A DNA stretch of 64,000 nucleotides from Bog-473 sp963725895 (GTDB lineage Bacteria > Actinomycetota > Acidimicrobiia > Acidimicrobiales > RAAP-2): assembly GCA_963725895.1 (NCBI GenBank), contig CAVSAJ010000003.1, forward strand, positions 1,240,001-1,304,000, given 5' to 3'. Positions 16,889 to 24,723 of this stretch are shown one piece after another. Below the pieces are notes generated by a model. It had not been told where the DNA came from. It did not search any database and worked only from the letters and a program-made list of their open reading frames with translations. The first letter of the stretch is position 1; the number at the start of each line of letters is the position of its first letter. Both the position numbers and the translations under genes were made by a program.

Positions 16889-18406
16889 GTGTTGGCCCGT
16901 TCGAATTGGCACCCCGAGTTGGCCCCATTCTTCAACTCGATCGGAGCACCCGACATTTCTTCTTCCTTCCTCGACTTGGGCGTGAGCGCGCCCCTTGCCC
17001 GGCGCCTTGAGGACCTGGGAATTGTCACGCCGATGCCGATTCAGGCGGCGACCATTCCTGACGCGCTCTCCGGGCGCGACATCTACGGACAAGCGCCCAC
17101 AGGATCGGGCAAGACGCTCGCCTTCGGCCTGCCGCTCGTGATGAAGGCCACCGGTTCCAAGCCCGGGCGGCCAAGAGCGCTCGTCCTGGTGCCGACCCGC
17201 GAGCTGGCGGAGCAGGTAAAAGAAGTATTGGCCAGCCTCATGGGCTCGCGATCGAAGCGGATCGTCGCGCTCTATGGAGGCACGAGTTATGGGCCCCAGC
17301 GCCAGGCGCTGCGGCGCGGTGCCGACGTCGTCGTGGCCTGTCCGGGGCGACTCGAAGACCTCGTTCAGCGACGCGACGTGAACCTGAGCGAGGTTCGCAC
17401 CGTCGTGCTCGACGAGGCGGACCGCATGGTGGACATGGGGTTCATCCGTCCCGTGTGCCGGTTGGTCGACCAGACGTCGCAGGAGCGCCAGGTGTTGCTG
17501 TTTTCGGCGACCATGGGCACGGTGGAGGAGATCAGCCGGCGGTACCAGCGTGACCCGGTGCGCTACCACGTTCATGCCGAGCCATCACAGGCCGACGTCG
17601 CGCATCACTTTTGGCGCGTGCCACGCCCTGATCGGGTCAAGCTCACGGCCGAGCTGATCGCACACCACGGGAAAGCCTTCGTGTTCTGCCGGACCAAGCG
17701 CGCGGCCGACCGGGTCGCGCGCCAGTTGGGAGCGGCCGGAGTGGTGTCCGCTCCGATCCATGGCGACCGGTCACAGCCCCAGCGGGCGAGAGCCCTCGCC
17801 GCCTTCGCTAGTGGGCGAACCCATGCCCTGGTGGCCACCGACGTCGTCGCACGGGGGATCCACGTCGACGACGTCCCTTGTGTCGTGCATTTCGACCCGC
17901 CTGGTGATGCCGACAGCTATGTGCATCGGTCGGGTCGCACCGGTCGGGCTGGCAGCACCGGTACCGTCGTCTCGCTGGTGCCAGAGGAGCACCAGGGTGA
18001 GGTTCGGGCGTTGCAGCGCGAGCTCGGATTCCCGACCACCTTCACGGAGCCGTTCGAGGCGGCAGTGAAGCCGGCCCCTCGCACTTCGACGGTTACTCGC
18101 AAATCTAAGGTCAGTCCGAGAGGGGGGAGACCCCAGGGCAGGCCGAAGCCAAAGCGATCATCCCGCCACGAGGTGAACGATGCGCGGCTGAGCGGGACGG
18201 TGAAGTTTTTCGATACACGCCGCGGCTACGGCTTTCTCGCCGCACCCGATGGCACTGATGTCTTCGTGCATCACTCGAGGCTGCCCGGCCGCGGCTCGCG
18301 GCGAGCCTTCCTCCGAAAGGGCGAGCGGGTCGTCTTCGACCTTGCCGCCGGCCGCCGCGGCCGGGAGGCCCACAACGTCACGGTGGCGGAGCAGGTGGCG
18401 TCGTGA
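16889..18406 (+). CDS. DEAD-box RNA helicase fused to a C-terminal cold-shock domain
   Basis: 505 residues. All helicase motifs are seen: Q-motif region PMPIQ, motif I APTGSGKT (69-76), Ia PTRELA (102-107), II DEAD (175-178), III SAT (206-208) and VI HRSGRTGR. A basic linker rich in Lys/Arg/Pro (about 400-430) is followed by a cold-shock/OB domain with the RNP1-type segment GTVKFFDTRRGYGFLAAPDG and RNP2-type DVFVHHSRL. It should unwind structured RNA, for example during cold stress or ribosome assembly, with the cold-shock domain adding RNA binding. The start (GTG 16889) is not certain; homologous sequence begins near residue 26. The stop overlaps the desaturase start by four bases (GTGA). 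Confidence 0.92.
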   Translation: MLARSNWHPELAPFFNSIGAPDISSSFLDLGVSAPLARRLEDLGIVTPMPIQAATIPDALSGRDIYGQAPTGSGKTLAFGLPLVMKATGSKPGRPRALVLVPTRELAEQVKEVLASLMGSRSKRIVALYGGTSYGPQRQALRRGADVVVACPGRLEDLVQRRDVNLSEVRTVVLDEADRMVDMGFIRPVCRLVDQTSQERQVLLFSATMGTVEEISRRYQRDPVRYHVHAEPSQADVAHHFWRVPRPDRVKLTAELIAHHGKAFVFCRTKRAADRVARQLGAAGVVSAPIHGDRSQPQRARALAAFASGRTHALVATDVVARGIHVDDVPCVVHFDPPGDADSYVHRSGRTGRAGSTGTVVSLVPEEHQGEVRALQRELGFPTTFTEPFEAAVKPAPRTSTVTRKSKVSPRGGRPQGRPKPKRSSRHEVNDARLSGTVKFFDTRRGYGFLAAPDGTDVFVHHSRLPGRGSRRAFLRKGERVVFDLAAGRRGREAHNVTVAEQVAS

Positions 18407-19400
18407 AGACGAATGCAGTCCTGGAGGTTGAACCGGAATTCGGCACCGAGCAGAGCTCCGAATCGACGTCACGGGCGCGGTGGCCCGATCAGCTCATCAC
18501 AGCAGTGGTCGTCGTTCTGCCGCTGGCCGTGCTCGGTCTTGCCGTCTGGCTGTTCTGGCATCACGGGGTCGGCTGGTTCGATCTCGGTCTGGGTAGCGCC
18601 CTGTATGTGATCACGGGGCTGGGCATCTCTCTTGGATTCCACCGCCTCTTCACGCACCGGAGTTTCCGGGCCAGACGAGCCCTGCGGATCGCGCTCGGGG
18701 TGGCCGGTTCGATGGCGGCGGAGGGCTCTCTGATCAGCTGGGTGTCCCATCACCGTCGCCACCACGTCTACGCGGACCAGGCCGGTGACCCGCATTCACC
18801 ATGGACCGCCGATCCGGGTGGCTTTCGTCGGCTCCGGGGGCTCTTCCATGCCCACGTGGGGTGGCTCTTCTCGAGCACGTGCTCCAGCCGAAACGGTGGA
18901 GCCGGGATCTCCTCGGCGACCGCGACGTGGTTGCGATCTCGAACCTTGCGCCGCTCTGGATGGTGCTTTCGTTGGCCTTGCCGTTTGCGATCGGTTGGGC
19001 CATCACAGGTTCTATCGTGGGAGCGGCCCTCGCACTTGCGTGGGCTGGACTCGTTCGTATCGCGCTCTTGCACCACGTGACGTGGAGTGTCAACTCCCTC
19101 GGGCACATGTTCGGCAAGCATCCGTACCAGAGCGGCGACCGGAGCGGGAGCATTGCCTGGTTGAGCGTCGTCAGCTTCGGCGACTCCTGGCACAATTCGC
19201 ACTACGCGTTTCCTGCCTTGGCGCGCCACGGCTGCGACCGTGGCCAACTCGATCCTTCAGCTGGCGTGCTTCGAGTCTTCGAGGGACTCGGATGGGCGTC
19301 TCACGTCAAGCGTCCGACAGCGGCCTTGCTGGCCCGGCGCGCCGCGCCGTCAGCTTCCACACACACACACACGCTAACAGGGAACGAACGCGCGTACTGA
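18403..19400 (+). CDS. Membrane fatty-acid (acyl-CoA) desaturase, frameshifted
   Basis: Delta-9-type desaturase. The first frame (18403 to about 18870) has two hydrophobic segments and the histidine boxes GFHRLFTHRSF and HHRRHHVYAD. The second frame continues with EHVLQPKRWSRDLLGD, further membrane segments and the third box SFGDSWHNSHYAFP, to a stop at 19400. The break lies at CTCTTCTCGAGCACG near 18870 and needs one missing (or two extra) bases. The C-terminal tail carries a THTHT run encoded by a CA dinucleotide repeat. The di-iron enzyme would introduce a double bond in membrane lipid acyl chains. Translational coupling to a cold-shock-type helicase suggests a membrane-fluidity response to cold. 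Confidence 0.83.
19358..19373 (+). repeat. (AC)n dinucleotide repeat near the desaturase 3' end
   Basis: Eight AC units in tandem in the coding end of the desaturase, encoding alternating Thr and His. Short repeats of this kind can slip, which would change the extreme C-terminus only. Confidence 0.8.
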
Positions 19401-19427
19401 AGCGTGAGTTGAGCGAGCGTCGCCAGC

Positions 19428-20138
19428 TCACGACAGCAACCTGCTGCCGCAACCCCGCGTCCGAGGGCCGATGGCTACACGGCTGGTCCGCGCGAGACGC
19501 GCACGTCTCGAGAGTCCCTCGGCGTCGAGGATCTCGACCGAACCGCGCCCGAGCGCGATGAGGCCATCGACGGCCGCATCTCGTAGCGCTCGGTTTGCTG
19601 TCGCCCGTGTCGTGCCGGCCAGCCCCGCAAGCTCTTGCTGGGTGATTGAGAGAGGCGTTCCTTGCTCCCACAATGTGGCGACCGAGAGGAGTCGCCGCAG
19701 CACCCGGGTTTCAGCGGGTACGAAGAGCATCTCCGCGAGCAGGTCGGAGACCCTCCGGAGCTCTGAAGAAAGCGCGGCCAAGAGCACTCGGTCGACCGAC
19801 GGCTGTTCGAGCCGGAGCCGATCGAAGTCATCCCGCCGCACCGACAGTGTCTCAGAAGCGTCGAGGGCCCGCACCGTCGCCGAGCGTCGCGCACCGTCTT
19901 CTAGCAGGGCCATCTCTCCGACGAAACCTCCCGGGCCGATGAGTCGGAGCATGGTGGCGTCGCCGAGTTCGCTCACCGACCAGACCGCGAGGCGCCCCTT
20001 GGCCACGAGGTGCAGCGATTCAGCCGGGTCGCCGGCATGAAAAACGACGTCGCCTTTCGCGAAGCGCTGGCGGCGGCAGTTGGCCAGGAACCGCCGGCGC
20101 TCGTCGTCGGGGAGTTGGGCGAGAAGCGGCCATTCCAC
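19428..20138 (-). CDS. Crp/Fnr-family transcriptional regulator
   Basis: 236 residues. N-terminal cyclic-nucleotide-binding-type beta barrel (FAKGDVVFHAGDPAESLHLVAKGRLAV; GGFVGEMALLEDGARRSATV matches the phosphate-binding cassette with a Gly-Glu and Arg-Ser pair), a long dimerisation helix, and a C-terminal winged helix (LSITQQELAGLAGTTRATANRALRDA) with a recognition helix near residues 178-190. The cassette looks able to bind cAMP or a similar nucleotide; there are no cysteines for an FNR-type iron-sulfur cluster in the N-terminus. It converges on the desaturase gene, and its targets are unknown. Confidence 0.9.
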   Translation of the reverse strand: MEWPLLAQLPDDERRRFLANCRRQRFAKGDVVFHAGDPAESLHLVAKGRLAVWSVSELGDATMLRLIGPGGFVGEMALLEDGARRSATVRALDASETLSVRRDDFDRLRLEQPSVDRVLLAALSSELRRVSDLLAEMLFVPAETRVLRRLLSVATLWEQGTPLSITQQELAGLAGTTRATANRALRDAAVDGLIALGRGSVEILDAEGLSRRARLARTSRVAIGPRTRGCGSRLLS

Positions 20139-20484
20139 GAGAGCATCTTTCCATCGACCAGCCGGGGCTCACTGAGATAGTGCTGAGACCACCAGCCATG
20201 GCGGAGTCGCCGGGCGCTGGGACGCCCGTGCCGCGGGTCCCCGCCTGGCTGCCTCTCATGGGCTGAGAAGCCGTTGAGGCGACATAGGTGGGCCGAACTT
20301 GCTGTTCCAAAGCGCACGGCGAGAGGGCGCTGCCCGGTTCCGGCGGCAAGTGTCGGCTCGCTTACACAGTGGGTGTCGGCCCGGCGGCAGACAGGTTCGA
20401 TCCAGAGGCGCACCATCGTTCGAAGGAGGCAGCACGGGCGTTCGAACCGGAGCGGCGGTGTAGAGCAGCAGCGGAGGAGGAGCC
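20139..20484. other. Intergenic region between divergent genes
   Basis: 346 bases between the Crp/Fnr start and the next plus-strand gene. It must hold both promoters. I see no convincing repeat, hairpin or RNA here apart from GGAGGAGGAG directly before the ATG at 20485. Confidence 0.5.
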
Positions 20485-20970
20485 ATGCTCGAATCGGCAT
20501 ATCTCTCGAAAAGGCTTGACATCCCCCCTGGCGACTTGGCCGAAGTGGCGGCTCGGTGGCACCACCGACTTGGGCGCACGCCCTCTTTCTCTCGCAGAGT
20601 TCGGGTGAGCCGAAGTTTCTGGCTCGCGTCGGAGACTCGCGACTTGGCCGAAGCGTACGTGGTGCGTGGTGTCGTGTGGATTTATGGTCGTCCCGTGCCT
20701 CTGATCATTGAATTCACCCCGTGGTCGGAGACGCAGTCTGAAGTCGGGGTGTGCCCGCGCGCGCTTACCTGGCCCGTGGGCACTGAGCGGTACGTCCGTC
20801 GCGTGATGGTGGCGCTCGACAGCGTCGACCGGGGGCTGTGTTCGTGCAGACACGACGTCGGCGTCCAGTCCGAATCTGCGCCGGCGCCGGTCGGGCGTCC
20901 GGAGCGAATCTGGCCCCACCTTCCGGTGCCGGCTCCTTCGTCCTCGCCCCGCTTAGGGGCGAGGACGTAG
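20485..20970 (+). CDS. Hypothetical protein
   Basis: 161 residues, preceded by a very strong ribosome site (GGAGGAGGAG four bases before the ATG), which supports it being real. No signal peptide or membrane segment. The central part (RVRVSRSFWLASETRDLAEAYVVRGVVWIYGRPVPLIIE, in pieces) reads like alternating beta strands and the last 35 residues are Pro/Ser-rich. I do not recognise a family. It is divergent from the Crp/Fnr regulator and convergent with the large membrane protein downstream. Confidence 0.6.
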   Translation: MLESAYLSKRLDIPPGDLAEVAARWHHRLGRTPSFSRRVRVSRSFWLASETRDLAEAYVVRGVVWIYGRPVPLIIEFTPWSETQSEVGVCPRALTWPVGTERYVRRVMVALDSVDRGLCSCRHDVGVQSESAPAPVGRPERIWPHLPVPAPSSSPRLGART

Positions 20971-21110
20971 CGGGTACGCAAGGAACTCGCCACCGCGTCT
21001 CCGGAATGCCGGTAGGACCCCACGCTCCTTGGCGACGGCTCCTGTCCTCCTCCTCCTTCTTCGAGGGGCCTGCTATCGACTGTCCTACTCCGTGACCGGC
21101 GGCGGAACAC

Positions 21111-22991
21111 TCACGTCGGACATGGCGCGGTGCTGGTGGCCGGGGGCTCGTAGCCAGGGAACGTTGTGGTTGTGGTTGTGGTTGTCGTCGTGGTGGTGGT
21201 CGAACAGCTCGTCGTCGTGGTGGTGGGTGCCGGGGCGATGGTGGTCGTGGTCGTAGTCGTCGTCGTCGCGGACGGGTGCGACGCGGGGATGGGCTTCAGC
21301 GGTATCGCTGGAGGCGGGCTGTACTCGCTGGTCGACTGCGGCACCGAGATCGTGACCAGCGGCCCCGAGGGGATGGCGTCAAGCGACAGGTCGATCTGGT
21401 AGCTACCCGGAACCGCCACGAAGTCGACGGCCGGGACGACGAATGTCCCCGAGCCGGGCTTCGGTCCTCCGGGCCTCCCGACGACGACCAGACTCGTGTC
21501 AGGCAACTCGACGGACGTGATGAACCTGTCGCTTTCGACCGTGCTGGTCTGGTGCCAGATAGCGGACACCACATCGCCGGTACGGAGACCCGAGTAGCTG
21601 AGCACGAGGGTGACGGGGACGACGTTGCCTGTTGCACCGAGCTTCGCAGGCGCGACGGCCACGGAGACCGACGCGTGAGGGTCACGAACTGGAGCCCTGA
21701 GGCCGAAGTCAGCCAGCGTCGCCAGGCTCTCCTCGTGCTCCATCCGCTCGATGAACGCTTGCAGCCGGCGCGGTCTGACCCCGGCCACACCGAGCGCGCG
21801 GACCTCGGTGAGGAGCTGATCAAACCAGTACGTCCGGAAGACGGGCCCACGCACGCCGTCGCCCTGGTGCTCCATGGTCCAGAACGCCCCGTCGAGTGCG
21901 TGCAGGGCCGGGCCGAGTCGGTCTGACGCCAACTCGGTCACAGCCAGCGCCGGCCCGGCCAGCACGTCCGTCGAGTCGAAGGGCGCCTGACGGAGAAGGG
22001 CCGAGGCTTTCGAGGGATTGCCGCACAGCGCCTCGCCGACCGCGAGACAGTCACGGTCGTCGGGCGCCCCTCGCACCTGCCAGGCGTTCGTGAGGGCCGA
22101 AAGTGCGTGCTGACACTGATGGACCCTTGAGCCATCGCTCGGGTGCAAGAGCTCCTCGTCACCGAGCTGCTGCCAGGCGTCGGCGAGAGAGGGGTCCTCT
22201 GAGGTCGCCCTGCCGAGGAGCGAGTCGACGGTGGCCGGTCGACCACCGTCCTGCTCCATTTGCCATCCCCTCTCGTAAGTCTGAATCGCAATGCCCGAAG
22301 GTGCCGAGGCCGGGGTCGTAAAGGGCAGGGCCACGATCCAGGCGACCGCGGCCAGCGTGACGAGGGCGCCCAACCCCAGGAACAGTCTTTCCATGGAGGG
22401 TTGGCTGAGCATCTTGGACAACGCGAAGAGGAAGAGTGCGATGGCCAGCATGCTCACGCAGGCGATGTATGCACGTTCCTGACGGTTGTCGTTCAGCGAG
22501 GTCGCTGCGTAGGCGCTCGCGACCTCGTAGGAACAGTCGTAGCGCTGGCTCTGATGGAGACCACGGCACCACGCTGCGGGGCTCGGACTGGCGAAGGTCG
22601 GCTGGGTGGCGTGGGGAACCGTTGGCAGGCGGCCGCTGGCGAGCACGGCCTCACTGTTCAGTTCGGCGCGGATTGACGGATCTGATGTGGCGCCCGCGAG
22701 GTCCTTCAAGAATTGCGCGCGCCAGACGTCTTCGAGCGCGGTATCACTGCGCGCGTTCTGAGCACCGGCCGTTTCGTTGTAACCGAGCAGTTGCTCGTTC
22801 GAGTACGTCGCCCAGGCCATCCGTTGCGCGTCGGCATCGTCCCCGTGGAAGCTGGACAGTGCGGCCAGGGACCCGGCGACCGTGGCTGCAATCGTGGCGA
22901 TGAGGATCCCGAAGGTCGCCACGACGGAGAGCCGTTCCGTCTCTCGCTCCTCGTCGGCTTCGCTCGTGACGATGTTCTCGTCGGCTTCCAC
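21111..22991 (-). CDS. Large membrane protein with Thr-rich C-terminal tail, unknown function
   Basis: About 626 residues from GTG 22991, one base after the upstream stop; a longer frame to 23030 exists. One transmembrane helix near the N-terminus (VVATFGILIATIAATVAGSL), an outside loop of about 130 residues with two cysteines (AAWCRGLHQSQRYDCSYE), then two or three helices, followed by a long extracytoplasmic region. Part of this (residues about 270-420) is helical and TPR-like (LLGRATSEDPSLADAWQQLG), part is beta-rich, and the end is a Pro/Thr tail with runs of threonine. No family is recognised. It forms a pair with the next gene, which has the same N-terminal plan. Confidence 0.65.
   Translation of the reverse strand: MEADENIVTSEADEERETERLSVVATFGILIATIAATVAGSLAALSSFHGDDADAQRMAWATYSNEQLLGYNETAGAQNARSDTALEDVWRAQFLKDLAGATSDPSIRAELNSEAVLASGRLPTVPHATQPTFASPSPAAWCRGLHQSQRYDCSYEVASAYAATSLNDNRQERAYIACVSMLAIALFLFALSKMLSQPSMERLFLGLGALVTLAAVAWIVALPFTTPASAPSGIAIQTYERGWQMEQDGGRPATVDSLLGRATSEDPSLADAWQQLGDEELLHPSDGSRVHQCQHALSALTNAWQVRGAPDDRDCLAVGEALCGNPSKASALLRQAPFDSTDVLAGPALAVTELASDRLGPALHALDGAFWTMEHQGDGVRGPVFRTYWFDQLLTEVRALGVAGVRPRRLQAFIERMEHEESLATLADFGLRAPVRDPHASVSVAVAPAKLGATGNVVPVTLVLSYSGLRTGDVVSAIWHQTSTVESDRFITSVELPDTSLVVVGRPGGPKPGSGTFVVPAVDFVAVPGSYQIDLSLDAIPSGPLVTISVPQSTSEYSPPPAIPLKPIPASHPSATTTTTTTTTIAPAPTTTTTSCSTTTTTTTTTTTTTFPGYEPPATSTAPCPT
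21160..21275 (-). repeat. Threonine-codon repeat tract
   Basis: Low-complexity run of GTT/GTC/GTG-type triplets on the plus strand, read as Thr codons (ACC, ACG, ACA, ACT) on the minus strand. It encodes the poly-Thr tail of the membrane protein, probably a cell-wall-spanning or glycosylated linker. Confidence 0.8.
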
Positions 22992-22992
22992 G

Positions 22993-23853
22993 TCACAGCT
23001 CCCACGCGACGAGGACCGCGCCGCATCCAATCAGAAGGATCCAGCCGGGGATCGCAAGCAGAAGCGCCGCCACGATGGATCCCTTCCACCATCGATGGTG
23101 AACGGCCGCCTGAGCCATGGTGCAGAAAGCCAGGGCCACGGCGAGGAGCAGGGCCAGCCACAGTAAGCGCAGCTCCCGATGGCGCTCGTCGTTGGCGGTG
23201 GCCTCGTGCTGGGCCACGGCGACGTCGCGTCCGAGGTTGCTCAGCGCAGTCCAGTCCGCCACGTACCGCTCCGTTGCGAACTCGGAGGGGTTTCCCTTCT
23301 CCCAGTACCCAGGAAGGGCATACTTCGAGAAGACCTGGGCGAGCTGACAATCGACCGCGAGCTCCGCCGCCGGCAATGAGTCCGCGCTGGAATTGGCATT
23401 GGCGCATGCTGGCTCCGCCTCAGAAGCCATTGGTTGTCCGGTGCCGTTGCCATCCGCGCCGGCCAGTCCTTCCCACAGATCGTGGTCCGACTCGGCCAGC
23501 GCTCCCGCCAGGAGCGCGTCATAGACGTGACCCGATGCGTACGTCGAGGAGACCTGGGCGTCGGTCTCCCATTCGCTCGCCAGGGAAGCGTGGTTCTCGG
23601 CGCGCCAACCGACGACAGCGCCCATGATCGCCACCAAGGCGATCGAGATCGGAATGGCGAAACTGAGCCACCAGGCCAGGGAATACCGGACCGAGTCGCC
23701 GTTCACCTTCTTCGGGCCGTCGTCGACCTCGGAGTGGTTGTCCCTCACTCCCGACGGGTGGGCCTCTGCTGCGTCTACCCCCGAACCCTCCACAGGCCTT
23801 GCCCCCTTGTAGGGGCACATTTGTGCACACCAGTTGCACGAGGGCAACACCAA
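22993..23853 (-). CDS. Membrane protein, partner of the following gene, unknown function
   Basis: 286 residues. A charged N-terminus of about 55 residues is followed by a transmembrane helix (AWWLSFAIPISIALVAIMGAV), an extracytoplasmic loop of about 140 residues containing two cysteines (EPACANAN and AVDCQLAQVF), then two closely spaced helices at the C-terminus (LLWLALLLAVALAFCTMA and IVAALLLAIPGWILLIG). The start is uncertain because the first 50 residues have little character. The topology mirrors the N-terminal half of the downstream protein, and one base separates the genes, so they probably form a complex. Confidence 0.65.
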   Translation of the reverse strand: MVLPSCNWCAQMCPYKGARPVEGSGVDAAEAHPSGVRDNHSEVDDGPKKVNGDSVRYSLAWWLSFAIPISIALVAIMGAVVGWRAENHASLASEWETDAQVSSTYASGHVYDALLAGALAESDHDLWEGLAGADGNGTGQPMASEAEPACANANSSADSLPAAELAVDCQLAQVFSKYALPGYWEKGNPSEFATERYVADWTALSNLGRDVAVAQHEATANDERHRELRLLWLALLLAVALAFCTMAQAAVHHRWWKGSIVAALLLAIPGWILLIGCGAVLVAWEL

Positions 23854-24027
23854 CCCTCGGAGTGCCGCTGCACCTTAGGCTTCAGACCACGGATAACCCG
23901 CTGGAATACCACCCCTGGCGCCCGTGAGCCAGGCGAGACTTGGAACTGTGTCCTGCGCCAGCGAGGGCCGCCGGGCCGGCGGGAGGGCCGTGAAATTTGA
24001 TGCGAGGGGTCTGCGTGCCCCTCGGAC

Positions 24028-24473
24028 TCAGGGGCCTGTGACGACGATGCCGGCGTAGGGCTGCAGCTCGACCGTATCGACGCCGGTCGGCTTGGTCACG
24101 CCGATGTAGCACCGCTTGGACACGCCAACCGGCCCGGAAACAGCCGGACATTCCTCGACCTTCATCTTCGTGTGGAACCTGCCCTTGGCGTCCACGGTCA
24201 CCGTCTTGGTGTTGTTGGTGTTACAGGGGTCCTGCGGTGCAATCCAACTCGTCTCTGAGCATTCGGACAGCGAGACCGTCGAACCAGGCGTGAAATGGTG
24301 ACCCGTGACCTTGGTGTCGGTGTTCACCATCACGTTGTTTGGATTCACCTTGATGGTCGGAGGGACGGGAGAGACTGCTGCCACAGCGCCGGAGCCGGTG
24401 ACCAAGAGGGCAAAACCAGTCCGCCGGCCGCGACGACCGCCGTCGCGAGGGAGGGGAGTCTGTTGAGCGTCAT
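24028..24473 (-). CDS. Secreted neocarzinostatin-fold-like protein, frameshifted
   Basis: The signal peptide (MTLNRLPSLATAVVAAGGL, ATG at 24473) and the mature part (VTGSGAVAAVSPVPPTIKV onward) lie in different frames. Adding one base in CTGGTTTTGCC near 24410 restores a normal hydrophobic core. The mature domain of about 110 residues has PPTIKVNPNNVMVNTDTKV, GSTVSLSECSE and two cysteine pairs, like the immunoglobulin-fold neocarzinostatin family, which binds enediyne chromophores in streptomycetes. No enediyne genes are present, so a generic secreted Ig-like role is more likely. It lies between two groups of envelope genes. Confidence 0.6.
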
Positions 24474-24654
24474 GCACCCGACTGTAAGCCCAGCCCCAAA
24501 TCTGCGGAAGGTGGATTTCCGTGAATTCGTCGTGATCAACACGGCAGCGACCCGAGGGGCTTCGCGCAACGATCACGATGATCGCGCTCTCGTCTCAGAG
24601 ACCTGACCTCACCACCCTTGCACGCAACCACGATTCCAGTATTCGCGCGAAACG

Positions 24655-24688
24655 CGAAAGGCCCGGGCCCCTTTCGAGACCCGGGCCG
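24655..24688 (-). terminator. GC-rich hairpin, probable transcription terminator
   Basis: GGCCCGGG (24660-24667) and CCCGGGCC (24680-24687) form an 8-bp stem with a 12-base loop; a second overlapping pairing, CGAAAGG with CCTTTCG (24655-24661/24670-24676), competes with it. It lies 36 bases downstream of the beta-propeller/IPT gene stop on the minus strand. There is no strong U tract. Confidence 0.5.
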
Positions 24689-24723
24689 TCGCCAATCAGG
24701 GGATTGTGGGGCTCAGCTGCCGT

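Noticed and set aside
16223..17575. 450-codon minus-strand frame under the helicase
   Set aside because: It is entirely opposite the helicase N-terminal half, has an Arg/Ser/Pro-rich composition-driven sequence and no family features.
21166..21402. Plus-strand poly-Val membrane-like small protein
   Set aside because: It is the complement of the Thr-codon repeat in the minus-strand gene and only appears hydrophobic because of that repeat.
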